Shown here: piece by piece, positions 33,036 through 45,189 of the stretch
How the letters are laid out: every line of letters starts with the position of its first letter
Numbering within the stretch: position 1 is the stretch's first letter
Assembly (NCBI GenBank): GCA_941918925.1
Contig: OW799237.1
Span: 71,603,626-71,667,625 of the forward strand
Direction: 5' to 3'
Length of the DNA stretch: 64,000 bases
DNA from: Phyto melanocephala
Lineage: Eukaryota; Arthropoda; Insecta; Diptera; Rhinophoridae
Notes under the pieces: model-generated
Told to the model about the DNA's origin: nothing
The model's database searches: none
The model's input: only the letters and a program-made list of their open reading frames with translations
Made by a program: the position numbers and the translations under genes

Positions 33036-33870
33036 AAATTTCAATACAATTTGTATCATGAAATGTTGCAGTTGTCATACCATCCCGTCGTTTTATAAAA
33101 ACCTTAAGGCACACAACTGGTGATTAGCATGCTCTACTAGGCCCTCTTGCCGCTCTAATTGTATTCATGGTAGTAACTCAGTGTTTTGGTCATTGATTAA
33201 AACAATTTAGCAGTCTTATTATTCTTCTTCTTATTAGTCTTCAACAGCACACTGGACATCGTCTTCTAATAAAGCCCCCTCCAATTCGCTCACATTTGCT
33301 TTTGCAGTTTTGTTGTCCATAATGTTTTCTAAAAGTGCTGCTGTTTCCTGATCCTCCTTTTAATCCTTAATTGGGCGCTTTAGGAAAATCAGACAATTAA
33401 TCGCATTGTGGACTTACGTAACCCCAAAGCTTATTGCAAGTGCAGAACTAGAAAAACTAAAATAAAGTGCTTTTTTAATAAATTAAAAAGTCTAAATGAA
33501 AGCACACATATAAGTAACTAGCATTTAAACCGCTACTTCGTTAGCGCAGTTCAGTTCTGTTTTTAATTATTAAATATTTTTGATTCAAATTATGAAAACT
33601 TGTATTTCTGATTCAATTTACTTAGAAAAATAAAAAGTAGAGTAAGGATATATCGGGCATATATTTCCTAACTAAAAGCAAGATCAATGCTACTGAGTTT
33701 CAAAAATTAAGATTCATACTTTGCAAAAATGACCCTTAAAATAATAAAAGTAACATTTTTTCCTTCACTAAAACTTCCACCTGGTTTAGTATTACCTACA
33801 TTCAGAATTCTATGTATACAAAATATAAAAAAAAGAGAAAAAGTAATTTTGGTCGTCTATAATATTAGGA
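33035..33870. other. No recognisable gene; decayed satellite edge on the right
   Basis: The first part shows nothing. From about 33690 words of the 117-bp satellite ('acaaaatataaaa', 'ttttggtcg') begin to appear in eroded form. Confidence 0.4.
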
Positions 33871-34668
33871 GTTAGACCTCGGATCAAAAAACACAAATTT
33901 TAAGAATCCATGTTTACAAACGTAAAAATACAAAGAGTACAATATAAATGTGTGTCTCCAATATCATTTTAATTTTCAAATTGAAACAACAATCCTATAT
34001 TTCACTATATTAGTTTTATAAACGTAGGAAATACAAAAAGTCCCATTAAAATTCAATAAAGTACCATCTTGGTCGCCCATATCATTTTCAGTTTCACCTG
34101 GAATCAAAAGTCCTTGATTGTACAATCCCACCTTCATAAACGTAGAAAATACCAAAAGTATCATAAAAATCAAAAAAGTACTTTTTTGGTCGCCCATGAC
34201 ATTTTCAGTCTCACCTTGTATCAATAGTCACTTATTTCAAAATTCTAGCTTCGCAAACGTTGAAAATACAAAAAGTACCATAAAATTTCAAAAAGTACCT
34301 TCTTCGTCGCCCATAACATTTTTAGTCTCACATAGAATCAATAGTCATTGATTGTATAATCCTATCTTTATAAACGTAGAAAGTACAAAAAGTACCATAA
34401 AAAATCAAAAAAGTGCCTTTTTGGTCGCCCATAACACTTTTAGTCTCACCTTGTATCAATAGTCACTCATTTCAAAATTCTAGCTTCGCAAACGTTGAAA
34501 ATACAAAAAGTACCATACAAATTCAAAAAAGTACCTTTTTGGTCGCCCATAACAATTTTTAGTCTCACCTGGAATCAATAGTCCTTGATTGCACAATCCT
34601 ACCTTCATAAACGTAGCAAATACAAAAAGTACCATAAAAATTCAAAAAAGTACCTTTATGGTCGACCA
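33870..34668. repeat. About 117-bp tandem satellite, alternating A/B units
   Basis: About seven units share AAATACAAAAAGTACCAT and GGTCGCCCATAACA. The better-preserved right-hand units alternate: type A (CTTGATTGTACAATCC...CATAAACGTAG) near 34094, 34325 and 34560; type B (TATTTCAAAATTCTAGC...GCAAACGTTG) near 34209 and 34441. The higher-order period is about 233 bp. Units on the left are progressively diverged. Frames across it are repeat artefacts. Confidence 0.85.
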
Positions 34669-34784
34669 AAAGGTACCAAAAAAAATAATATAAATAATAT
34701 ATAAAAAAAAAATTAAAAAAAAAATAAAATTAAAAAAAAAATTTTTTGGCTCAGCTGGGATTTGATTCCACTTTTACTCTAACT

Positions 34785-35150
34785 ACTATACACGTTTGTA
34801 TGTATGTATGTTGTTGTTGTAATGTTGCTTTTGTGAAAAAAAATCGAGGTGGTCGTGGGTTTTTGCTCATGTCTCAGTTGTTTATGTACCGATGTTTCTG
34901 ATTTTCAATAGCGATCTACTCCCGAAGATTTCTGATATTTTAATGCCTCACCCGGGTCCAAGCGATGTCGGGGGCTTCAAAAAGTTGATTTCAACATACA
35001 CACGGATAGACATACAGACTGACAGAGCTTAATCGACTCCCCTATTCATAAGCTTTCAGAAAATATATACTTTATGGGGTCGGAAATGAAAATTGTAGAA
35101 ATTTCACACGGAATGACAAGCCTATATATACCCTGTGTGAAGGGTATAAT
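34785..35150 (-). repeat. Family B fragment
   Basis: Contains, in reverse, 'gcgatctactcccgaagatt', 'gtcgggggcttcaaaaagttg' and the terminal TGTGTGAAGGGTATAA. It follows an A/T-rich run and a GGCTCAGCTGGGATTTGATT segment also present at 53080 and 63300. Confidence 0.6.
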
Positions 35151-35382
35151 AAATTTAATCTTAATACTAAAGATCAACATATTTAGACATTATTTAGAAT
35201 TTACATTTGCTGGTATTTTAATCAAAATCGGACTAAATAATCGTTCTCAAGTTAAAATGTATCAGCATAACCGGCTTATTTCGGGCGAAGCATTAGGCAA
35301 GTCCATAAAAAAATCTGAACCCGATAGAACAAAAATGGAAAGTGGATTTGAATTTAGCGCATTAAAATCTCTATAGTCCACA

Positions 35383-36559
35383 TTTTTATACCCACTACAA
35401 AAAAAAAATAAAAAATGGTGTGGAGATATATTCATTTTGTGATTCCGTTTGTAACACATCAAAATATCCATTTTAGAACCCATAAAGTATAAGAGTATTT
35501 TCTAAATCCTGTGGTGTGATTCACTAACTTTAAATTATCCGCCAAACGTTAAATTTGGCGACACTTGTTATTGTTTGCACTATCGGTTTTGTAATTCATT
35601 ATGTATTTTTTAACGATACTAGACGACTGTTACATTAAAGTGCATTTTTGTCATAAAAAGTGTCTAAATTAATTCACCACTAACATCCCTCATACAGGCA
35701 GTCACGCCATAGCCAAGACTTAAACAAGCAGTTTTTGAATCGGGTATAAAGTTCAACTTTATGATTGATTGCTTTTTGATCGAGAATTCTAATAACAGAA
35801 AAATAAGGAGACACGCCCTCTTCCCATATAAGTTCAAAGATTTTAAAAGAATTAGCGACTAGCTCTCCTGTAAATTTTATTATGCCAGAAAATAAAAGTG
35901 AGAAGCGCACATTAACGCCTACCTCCCATATAACGCTTTACTTTAAATTCATATTATTTCTATATGGACCAATATTTAAAAAAAAAAAAAAAAGAAATAA
36001 ATTTGTAATGGATTATCTAAGTTGAATTCAAACATTAATTATATAACTTTAAAAGTAGGAAGTGCCATGCTCACACAATGCTAAAATTATTTTTTAACCA
36101 CCTCTGGTACTTAGTTTAGTTTTTGTTCAAATACAATATTGTAGCAATAATGAGTGAGTGATATTATTTCTCAAGTATAAATACTTAAGATAATCTATAT
36201 ATGTATATAAAAGAGTAATGTGACTGACTGACTGATTCATCATCACACAGCCCAAACGCAAAGAGCTAGATACATGAAATTTGGACAATCGGTTCCTCTT
36301 TCGATGTATAGCTCCACTAAGAAGGGATTTTTGGAAATTCGTAAAAATACGGGTAAAATCGGTAATTGATTATAAGACTAAATTTAAGAAAATAAAGTAA
36401 TAGCAAATCGGTGCTACACAAAGAAAGTAATACATATTTCAGTATAAAGAGATTATTGCGTAGCGATTGCTGTTAGTAACAAAATAAAAAGTTTTGTGCT
36501 ATAAAAGTACACAGAATGGTGGTGGGTGGCACAGCCGAATAAGGTGATCTTACTTGTTT
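35383..36559 (-). repeat. Degraded family A copy
   Basis: It begins TTTTTATACCCACTAC with the 'tccgtttgtaacacatc' block. It contains the 'acctcccatataacgcttta' block and ends with GGTGGTGGGT-GGCACAGCCGAAT and CTTACTTGTT. The central tandem units are mostly missing, replaced by unrelated sequence. Confidence 0.6.
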
Positions 36560-36562
36560 ATT

Positions 36563-36800
36563 AAAGTTTTGTTTCGTTTTGTATTGTTTTTTATAAGGTG
36601 TTTAATATACAACCCCTTTGTTATGCTATTTTTGTTTTAGGAGACAGTATTGTCTGATTGTTGTTAATAATTTTTGTTTAGAAAATTTGTTTAATCCTAC
36701 ACTTTTATTTAATATATTTTTGTTGTTCAATTGTTTTGTTAGATCAATACAGGCATAACAATAGACATGTTTTTAGTATAAAAATTGTTTTATCGTTTTA
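36563..36800 (-). repeat. Orphan copy of the D5 upstream region
   Basis: AAAGTTTTGTTTCGT, GACAGTATTGTCTG and AATCCTACACTTTTATTTAA occur in the same order and orientation as at 61255-61445, the D5 upstream flank, followed by CATAACAATAGACATG. The expected gene position to the left is occupied by a degraded family A repeat. See findings. Confidence 0.7.
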
Positions 36801-37041
36801 AAGATGAAAAACAATGTTTATTTGTATATTTTTTTATTTGCTAAAAATGTTGTTCCAAATGTCTGCAGTCGTTAATTTTTGTATTCCTGAATTGCTTCAC
36901 TGCTTATTCGACATTGAACAATACAATACAGACGACATAACCAAAACAGCTGAATTTGTATTCACAAGTAAATAAACAAAATTTATTTTAAAATTTAAAT
37001 AGACGATAAGAAAAGCAAAGAGGGTTTTGTATTAAACAACT
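36801..37041. other. No recognisable feature
   Basis: Short AT-rich spacer. Nothing seen. Confidence 0.4.
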
Positions 37042-39478
37042 TTTTATACCCGCCACCAAAAAAATGGTGGGGGTATATTCATTTTGTCATTCCGTTTGTA
37101 ACACATCGAAATATCCATTTTAGACCCCATAAAGTATATATATTCTGAATCAGGGTTTGATTTGATGACGATCTAGCTATGTCCGTCCGTCTGTCCGTCT
37201 GTCCGTCTGTCCGTCTGTTGAAAGCACGATAGAGGTCGCACCGAAAAAGCTAGGGGGCTCAAATTTTGCCAGAATCTTTCTTATAGATAAGGTTTGTTTG
37301 GTATTGAAAATGGGCTAAATCGGAATATAAGGAAGAGAGTTATAGCTCGAAAAGCAAGAGTAGGTCGAAAAAACCGTGTCCTTCAAACATCGAATAAAAT
37401 GGAATTGTGTCCAAACGCATTAACGTAGGCTCATGAAACTTCGAATATATATTTCCTGAGTAAAAACAATATTTTTCCCCGAAAATTATTTAAATCTATA
37501 CATTAGGAGAGGAGTTATCGATCAAAATGTACGAAAATTTATACCGCACAGTGTATTTTTCGGTATATTTAAAAACAAAAACGTCATAAAAGCAACAAAA
37601 TTGGATGTACGACTCTGAAATTTTGCACACTTTGCTTTTTACTGAGCCGCTTTTTTGTAACGGAAAATCAATGTGCCACGCCCACTTTTACGCCCACCTC
37701 CCATATAACGTTTTACATCAAAATCCTTTAATTTCTCTATTAATAAAGATTTTGGAATAACAAAGGGCTATATTGAAACACCTAAGTTGTACTCATTCGC
37801 AAAAACAACTTCGACACGCCTACTATAACGCCCACTTTTCACGTTATCTACCGTTAATGAAATTTAAAAGCTCATAAAACCGCCAAAATTAGAGTTTTGA
37901 TGATCAAATTTGCTACGTATATCCCCCTAGGCAATGTCATTACTGTGCCAGAAAATTAAGGTGCCACGCCCACTTTTACGCCCACCTCCCATATAACGTT
38001 TTACCTAAAATTCATATAATTTCTTTATTAATAAAGATTTTTGAATAATAAAGGGCTACATTGAAACACCTAAGTTGTACTCATTCACAAAAATAACTTT
38101 GACACGCCTACTATAACGCCCACTTTTCACGTTATCTACCGTTAATGAAATTTAAAAGCTCATAAAACCGCCAAAATTAGAGGTATGATGATGAAATTTG
38201 CTACGTATATCCCCCTACGCAATGTCATTACTGTGCTAGAAAATTAAGGTGCCACGCCCACTTTTACGCCCACCTCCTATATAACGTTTTACCTAAAATT
38301 CATATAATTTCTCTATTAATAAAGATTTTGGAATAATAAAGGGCTATATTGAAACACCTAAGTTGCACTCATTAGCAAAAACAACTTTGATACGCCTACT
38401 ATAACGCCCACTTTTCACGTTATCTACCGTTAATGAAATTTAAAAGCTCATAAAACCGCCAAAATTAGAGGTGTGATTATCAAATTTGCTTCGTATATCC
38501 TTCTAATCAATGTAATCGTTGTGCGAAAAAGTTTAGGTAACACGCTCACTTTAACGCCCACCTCCCATATTTCATATAATTTCTCTATTGACAAAGTTTT
38601 TAGGAAAATAAAGGACTATATTGAAATGTGTTAGTTGTATTTATTAGCAGAAACTTTATTGACGCGATTACTTTAACGCCCTACATTACTACATTAACAA
38701 AAGCATTTGAGTAGCATATCGAAGTTATAGAGGGTGGTTAAATTTTAAGGACCGATGTTGAATTTAAATAAAACACAAATTATTTAGGATATTATTATCA
38801 TTTCTTTTTATAATGACAATACATGTATGGTTCAATTATGTATTTAACAAAATATCTGCCAAATGGCCCCCCCCCCATCCTTGGCGACACTCCACTATCT
38901 GATGGTCCAAATTTTCAATGACAATGTTGATGCTCAATTGTTAGGCATGATGATGAGGCGAGGTTGACTGCTCTAAACAGCAATGGTTCCCATTCAACGA
39001 ACTAAGAAGGCATTCACAGATTTTCTAACATTTTATACAGACCTGTTTTGCAGAAATTTAAATATTTTTTACAATTCTCCCGATTGTGGAAGAATTTGAA
39101 CGATTATGTTGATCAAAAGAATTACAAAGTGCACAAAATGCGATTTGTATTGAACGCCCTTTTTTTTATAAAAAACCTGAATAACTTTAAAGCGTTGCTC
39201 ATTTGCGTATCTTTCCACGGATCAAATTGAGTAAGTTTGAGATTGAGAAATGTCAAGTGAAATGCAGAAAACAAATTTAAAGACTAGGTGTAGTTCACCT
39301 TCATCATGGGCCCTAAAAAATTTAACTACCCTCTACAAAGAAAGTGATACATATTTTATTATAAAGAGATTATTCCATAGCGATTAACAAAATAATAAAT
39401 ATTGTGCTTTAAATGTACACAAAATTGGTGGTGGGTATAAAAGATTCGGCACAGCCGAATATAGTGCTCTTACTTGTT
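37042..39478 (-). repeat. Family A repeat copy 3
   Basis: A full-length reverse copy from TTTTTATACCCGCCACC to TTCGGCACAGCCGAA, then CTTACTTGTT. The block CACGCCCACTTTTACGCCCA recurs at about 37677, 37965 and 38255, with a weaker copy near 38551, a period of about 289 bp. A mariner-derived MITE lies at about 38726-39346. Confidence 0.75.
38726..39346. mobile_element. Mariner-derived MITE inside family A copy 3
   Basis: Termini AGGGTGGTTAAATTTTAAGG and TTTAACTACCCT. It occupies the same family A position as in copies 2 and 4. Confidence 0.75.
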
Positions 39479-39749
39479 ATTATTATTAACTCGAAGGTAT
39501 ATTTGTTCGCAATTTAAGCGTTAGAAAACTTTTTTTATTGTTTCTCAGTTGTTGATTTTTGATTTTATCGTTTTTTCATTGGCAGCAAAAACTCTATGAG
39601 TTGAATGTACTAAAAACAAGTCCTTCACTACTTAAAACTTGGCATCTTTACACATTATTTAAACAAGGCAATGCCATTGTAGTACTACCTTCGCTTATAG
39701 ATAGGGACTCAAAAAGGTGCTTACCGCCCTTTCTTACAAATTGGGACAC

Positions 39750-40448
39750 GAATAATGCTAGGCGCACAATTGGGACGAACGACAAATTATTCGTCGCAAA
39801 TATTCATCATCAAAAATAAAACACATTTGTGTATATGAGAATTCATACAATTGTGGCGTCAGTCGAAGTTCGCTATACGCAGCGAACACTGCATTAGATT
39901 GATTTCTATTTCTTACGCCGGCGAACGACGAACAAATTAATACAAGGTGACCATTTTTTATTAAATTTGGATTTACTTCTCAACTTTTTAAGAAAAAAAA
40001 GTTAGTTTTTACTTTAATAATTGTTTTATTTTTTATTTTAAAACATTTAAAATAAGTATAAAAAAATTAAGTACAAATGTTTGAGTTTATTAAGTGATCC
40101 TTTTTACATATGGTCACACTATTAGCTGTTATACACAAACAAAATTTTTATTATTGTTTAATGCACGTACTCACAACATTCTTTGCAAACGTTTACTTAT
40201 ACGTAAAAAAGTTTTTATTATTACAGAAATTATATATAATGTTTTGTTGAGTTTCACAAAAAATTAAATTCTTCATTATTTTGGTTTTTTCTTTGCACAA
40301 ACAGTAAACAATTTTATAACCTATAAAAGAAGTTAATTTTTCGTCGTTGTTGTGCTTCACACGACGAATTTGCACAGCGAATTTTTACTGAAGAGTTCGT
40401 CGTATTGGGCGAAATTTGTCGTTCGTCCCAATTGTGCGCCGAGCATAA
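39750..40448. mobile_element. About 700-bp MITE with long TIRs
   Basis: The left end GGCGCACAATTGGGACGAAC, continuing GACAAAT, is repeated inverted at 40405-40441 (ATTTGTCGTTCGTCCCAATT, then GTGCGCC). TIR similarity may extend a few bases outward (TAATGCT/AGCATAA). The interior is AT-rich with further CGTCG words. No coding or clear TSD. Confidence 0.75.
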
Positions 40449-40870
40449 GTACTTATTACTCTCGCTTATGATTATGGACTTTAGTAAATACTTACATTTA
40501 TAACAGTAAATAAGTACTTGATTTTAATAACCTAAATAACCCATTTATATTATAGATTTACAGACAGCGATGTCAACTATTTATAATATAATATAAATTT
40601 TATATTTAATCAAAAGAAGGTAGACATCAACTCAAAACGCACAAGAAAGTTCTAAAATTTTATTTTGCTTTGATTTACGAATACATTTTTTAATCTAACC
40701 CTTAGAGATAATTTCGTGACTTAAGCACGGGTTAAGGTGATTTTGTGTTAATGCTTTTAGTAGTTACAAAGCATATATAAAAATACCAAATATCTTTAGC
40801 ATTCTTATTATATGTAAGATAAATTAAGGGGGTCCAAATGTTAGGTGTTATTTTAAATTTTATAAAAACT
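40449..40870. other. No recognisable feature
   Basis: AT-rich spacer. No gene or structured repeat seen. Confidence 0.4.
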
Positions 40871-42399
40871 GGTTAGAACATTTCGGCTGTGCCGAATTTT
40901 TCGTATCCACCACCAATTGTATGTACTTTTATAGCCCAAAATTTATTATTTTGTTATTAACAGTAATCGCTATGAAATAATCTCTTTCTACTTAAATATG
41001 TATCACTTTCTTTGTGTAACTTTGATTTGTTATTTAAATATTTTTGTAGATTTAGTGTTGCAATAAAAGGTCTAAACGCATTAACGTAGAGCCATGAAAT
41101 TTCGAAAGTATATTTCCTAATTAAAAAAAAGTCGTTTCATTTGATTTCCATATTGGCTATCTTGGTTATATATAAACTGAAAAATATCTATTTTCGTTTG
41201 TAAATTTTAGGAAAAACACCGAAGCAGTTGTACTCAGATGCTTATATCTCAGTTGGTTTCAAACCGATTTGTTAGTTTTTCTAAGAAAAAATGTCTGAGA
41301 TTATGGCTTCTAATTTGGTATCCTTAACAAACATTATTTAAGAGTTTGAAAAATTTTGATATATTTAAAAAATATATATTTTTTCATATATTTTTTTCCT
41401 ATAACTTTGCCGATTAGTGACCAATTTGTCCAACATTTGTCACTAGTATCTCCAGAGGCATACCAAATTTATAAATATTAACAACCGTGTTTATTAATCA
41501 TCCTAGGGCCGGAAAATTGTGTGATAAAAATAAGCAAAAAAACAGAGACAGTCGTGTTTATTTGTTCATATCTCAGATAGTTATCGAGCAATTTTTCTGA
41601 TTTCTAATGCCAATCTGCTCCCGAATATTCCTGATATTTTGATAACTTGCACGGGCCTTGGCGATGTCGGTGGGCTTAAACAAGCTGATTTCAACATACA
41701 CACGGACAGACAGACTGATAATACTTAATTGACTCCCCTATCCACAAGCTTTCAGAAAATATATACTTTATGGGGTCGGAAATTAATATTGTAGAAATTT
41801 TTACATGGAATGGCAAACCTATTTCCTTTTACACTGTCGTCTGAAAGGTATAAATATGGTAATAGCTTAAATCTATACATTACGAAAGGAGTTATAGACC
41901 CAAATATGCGAACTTTTATACCGCACAGTATATTTATCGGTATATTCAAAATTCAAAACGAAATAAAACTGACAAAATTAGACATATGATTCTGAAATTT
42001 TTCAACTATTGCTTTTTGGTCTAAGGCTTTGTACTAACGGAATATAAATGTGACACTTCCACTTTTGCTTTATCTCAAATTCATATAATTTCTCTATGAA
42101 TAAAGTTTTTGGAAGAATAAAGGACTCTATATTAAAAAATCTCAGTTTTATTTATTAGCAGAAACTATATTGGCACGCCTACTTTAACGCCCACTTTCAT
42201 TGAAAGACTAAATTTACGAAAACATTTTACCAGCATCGAAGTTGTACGAAGAAAGTGATACATATTTTAGCATAAAGATATTATTCCATAGCAATTACTG
42301 TTAATAACAAAATAATAAATTTTGTGCTTTAAAAGTACATCAAATTGGTGGTGGGTATAAAAAATTCGGCACAGCCGAATATAGTGCTCTTACTTGTTC
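40871..42399. repeat. Hybrid repeat with inverted family A ends and a family B core
   Basis: The left end has TTTCGGCTGTGCCGAA in family A forward orientation; the right end has TTCGGCACAGCCGAA in reverse. Between them 41130-41850 is family B-like ('gctgatttcaacatacacacgg', 'atatactttatggggtcgg'). The rest is family A-like ('ccgcacagtatattt'). The product looks like recombination or nesting between the two families. Confidence 0.5.
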
Positions 42400-42459
42400 T
42401 TAATAGTTTAATATCTTTTTATGATACAAACATTTATGATTTTAATTTTATAGTTTTAC

Positions 42460-43404
42460 TAGCCAAACCCGGCACGCGTTGCTACGCCCCTTAATGAATC
42501 GCAATGCATTCTAAATTTTAATTGAATATCAAGTGCAAAAACCTAAAAATTATTATTTTTTTGCTATGGACGTGGCATTGCCCACTTTTCTAATCACGAA
42601 ATTGTAAAGTCATAACAGCTCAATATGTGTGCAAAGTTTCAGAAGAATCGGACCAGTGCAAGTTCCTAAAAATTATAATTGCTTTTATGGGCGTGGCCCT
42701 GCCCACTTTTCTAATCACGAAATTGTAAAGTCATAACAGCTCAATATGTGTGCAAAGTTTCAGAATAATCGGTTAAATGCAAGTACCTCAAAATGGTACC
42801 TTTTTTTATGGGCGTGGCCCTGCCCACTTTTCTAATCACGAAATTAAAAAGTCATAACAGCTCAATATGTGTGAAAAGTTTCAGAATAATCGGTCAAGTG
42901 CTAGTACCTCAAAATGATACCTTTTTTTTATAGGCGTGGCACTGCCCACTTTTCTAATCACAAAATTATTTAGTCATGACAGCTCAACATGTGTGCAAAG
43001 TTTCAGAAAAATCGGTCTGGTGCAAGTACCTCAAAATTTTACATTTTTTTTATGGGCGCGGCCCCGCCCACTTTTTTAATCACAAAATTATAAAGTCACG
43101 ACAGCTTAATATGTGTGCAAAGTTGCAGAAAAATCGGTCCAGTGCAAGTACCTCAAAATTAAAACTTTTTTAGGGGCGTGGCCCCGCCCACTTTTCTTAT
43201 CACGAAATTATTTAGTCATGACAGCTCGATATGTGTGCAAAGTTTCAGAAAAATCGGTCAAGTGCAAGTAGCTAAAACTGATAACTAATTTTTTATGGGC
43301 GTGGCCCCGCCCACTTTTTTTCATCCATAAACACTCCCCGGTATGTGTACATCAACTTACCAAGGTTTGAGCACGATCGGTTTTACAGTTTCAGAGTCTA
43401 TAGC

Positions 43405-43443
<39 letters not shown>

Positions 43444-43465
43444 TTCACTTTTATATATAAAGATT
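42460..43465. repeat. Family C-type element, seven 122-bp tandem units and (CA)n
   Basis: It starts ACTAGCCAAACCCGGCACGC. Units of about 122 bp with GGGCGTGGCCCTGCCCACTT, 'taatcacgaaatt' and 'aatatgtgtgcaaagtttcag' repeat near 42562, 42686, 42807, 42930, 43051, 43172 and 43295. It closes with 'cacgatcggttttacagttt', a (CA)n run (43408-43438) and TTTTATATATAAAGATTA. Class unknown. Confidence 0.75.
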
Positions 43466-44175
43466 AACAGCAAAGAAATAACAGTAATATTTCTTGCTAC
43501 TCTTTGTTGTTACAAATAAATAAAATATTTATGACTTTTTGTATTATTTTTCTAAACATTAATCATATAAGGCGGTTCCTTGTTTCCTTTTAAATACAAA
43601 AAAAAAAAAAAAATAATGATAAAATTCGATTTTATAGGAAAATTTTGCAAGTCCAAAAAAATTTTAACAAATCATAAACAGTAGATGTGTTGAGTGTAAA
43701 AACAGCTATTACTATGTAATGTCATTATTTTTAAATAGTTCGATTATTAATGGTACTGAAAAACTAAAAATCAGCGAAAAAATCTATGTTTACAGATTTA
43801 AAAAATATTAAAAGCAAATATAGTTACAACGTTTTTTACGCTCTCTGTAAAATTTAAAAATTAGGACTTGGGCAATTTTACACCAATGGTGGTTTCTTTT
43901 CTAACAAACACTGTTGCCCCTTTATTGTTGAACACTTTTCAAAGGTCACACACACCCTAACAAAATGCTACCTTTATAATCAGCAGAATAGAACAGAAAT
44001 TTTCACCCTTTTTACATGATAGCTGTATTTTTATGTAAAACTGCATTTCTTGCTTCCATTTTAATAATTTGGGATGAAAAATTATTTTTAACACCAAAAA
44101 GACTTTATTATTCTTATTAAAATCAGCTGTTAAAAAGGGCAGTATTCTAACCCTTTGATTTTTATGGCAACATTA
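43466..44175. other. No recognisable gene
   Basis: AT-rich sequence with nothing recognised on either strand. Confidence 0.4.
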
Positions 44176-44178
44176 TTA

Positions 44179-44482
44179 AGCCGTGTATCCACTAGCAAGT
44201 GACTTGCGGAAGAACTTCTACAAGTATTTGCTGAAGTGTTTCCACTCAAACCGAAACTTGCGGAAGTGTGCTTCCAGAAGTCTTCAAAACACTTGTAGTT
44301 CACAGCAAGTCGTTCAAGTTTGCAAGCAACAAACTCGTGTTTCCACATAATTGCTGCAAGTAACTTCTGCAAGCCGTGACTTCTGGAAGTCGACTTCTAA
44401 TACGTGTTTACATGACAAAAACTTCTGAAAGTCACTTCTGGAGGTAACTTCCGCAAGAAAACTTGGTAGCGGACACACGGCT
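44179..44482. mobile_element. 304-bp MITE rich in ACTTCYGGAAGT-type palindromes
   Basis: TIRs AGCCGTGTATCCACTAGCAA and TTGGTAGCGGACACACGGCT are flanked by TTA (44176-44178, 44483-44485). The interior is packed with variants of CTTGCGGAAG / ACTTCTGGAAGT in both directions. The duplication is Harbinger-type. Confidence 0.75.
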
Positions 44483-44914
44483 TTACAAATGAACTTATCA
44501 CCCGTTTATAATGTTACATATTTTTAAGAAAAGAACACAAAAAAGGGATAGGGCAGAATAAATGCAACATTTACGTCAGAAAAGAAAACACCATAAGCTA
44601 TCGAATTATTGCTTTTAAAAAAATACACAAGCCCTTTGATTTGTTTGTAAGTTGTTATTTCTGAACACATTTTAAAATTATTTTTTGATTATTACTTGAG
44701 TACGTTATAAATCTCCTTGCGTGGTTAGGCTACCAAAATGTTGTGTTCATTAAGAACCACCTGTGTTGTTATAAGTTGTTTTGTTGTACCACTTTGTTTA
44801 GTTTGGTCTTCGATAGGATCTAACTTTTAAGGGATATTTGTATAAAATTTGTATTACCTAAATTTATGCGACACATGAGAAGTTCAATACCTTGGCCACA
44901 GTGTGATCTCTTGA

Positions 44915-45154
44915 AAAATTGCATTTTAAGACATACGCAGTTGCTTATGAAAACCACAGAATTAAGCCTTCTACGTACAACGAAAATGATTTTGAGTGAG
45001 CAGAAAGTGTTGTTTGAGCTACAAATATATCGGTTTTCATTAGACCAACAGTAAAAATTGCAAGGACTGGCAACAAGGTTAAGCAAAGTCAAATTTTTAA
45101 GTTAAATTCACTGACAATTACAATTTAGAACGTTAATGGGTTTTAAAATTTCAT
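44915..45154 (-). pseudogene. psi2: decayed defensin-like gene
   Basis: Minus-strand similarity to the D-family: ATGAAATTT at 45154 but stopped at once. A signal-peptide-like LPVLAIFTVGLMKT appears in a shifted frame. Then RYICSS, and in a further frame LLTQNHFRC, and finally NCVCLK resembling the C5-x-C6 end. The acidic pro-region is missing. At least two frameshifts and stops lie inside domain 1, and no domain 2 or 3 was recognised. Inactive. Confidence 0.72.
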
Positions 45155-45189
45155 TCGTCTCTGCCAGCATTCATCTAAGTAATTAGAGG

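Noticed and set aside
33976..34351. Short open frames with repeated sequence
   Set aside because: They arise from the satellite units, and the repeated peptides follow the DNA period.
33870..34668. CRISPR-like regular repeats
   Set aside because: The unit of about 117 bp has no short repeat/spacer alternation and the context is eukaryotic; it is a satellite.
39559..39819. An 86-codon open frame
   Set aside because: It runs into the TIR of the MITE at 39750 and shows no domain.
44130..44372. An 80-codon cysteine-containing minus-strand frame
   Set aside because: It lies across a MITE and its composition is explained by the GGAAGT-type repeats; no D-family spacing.
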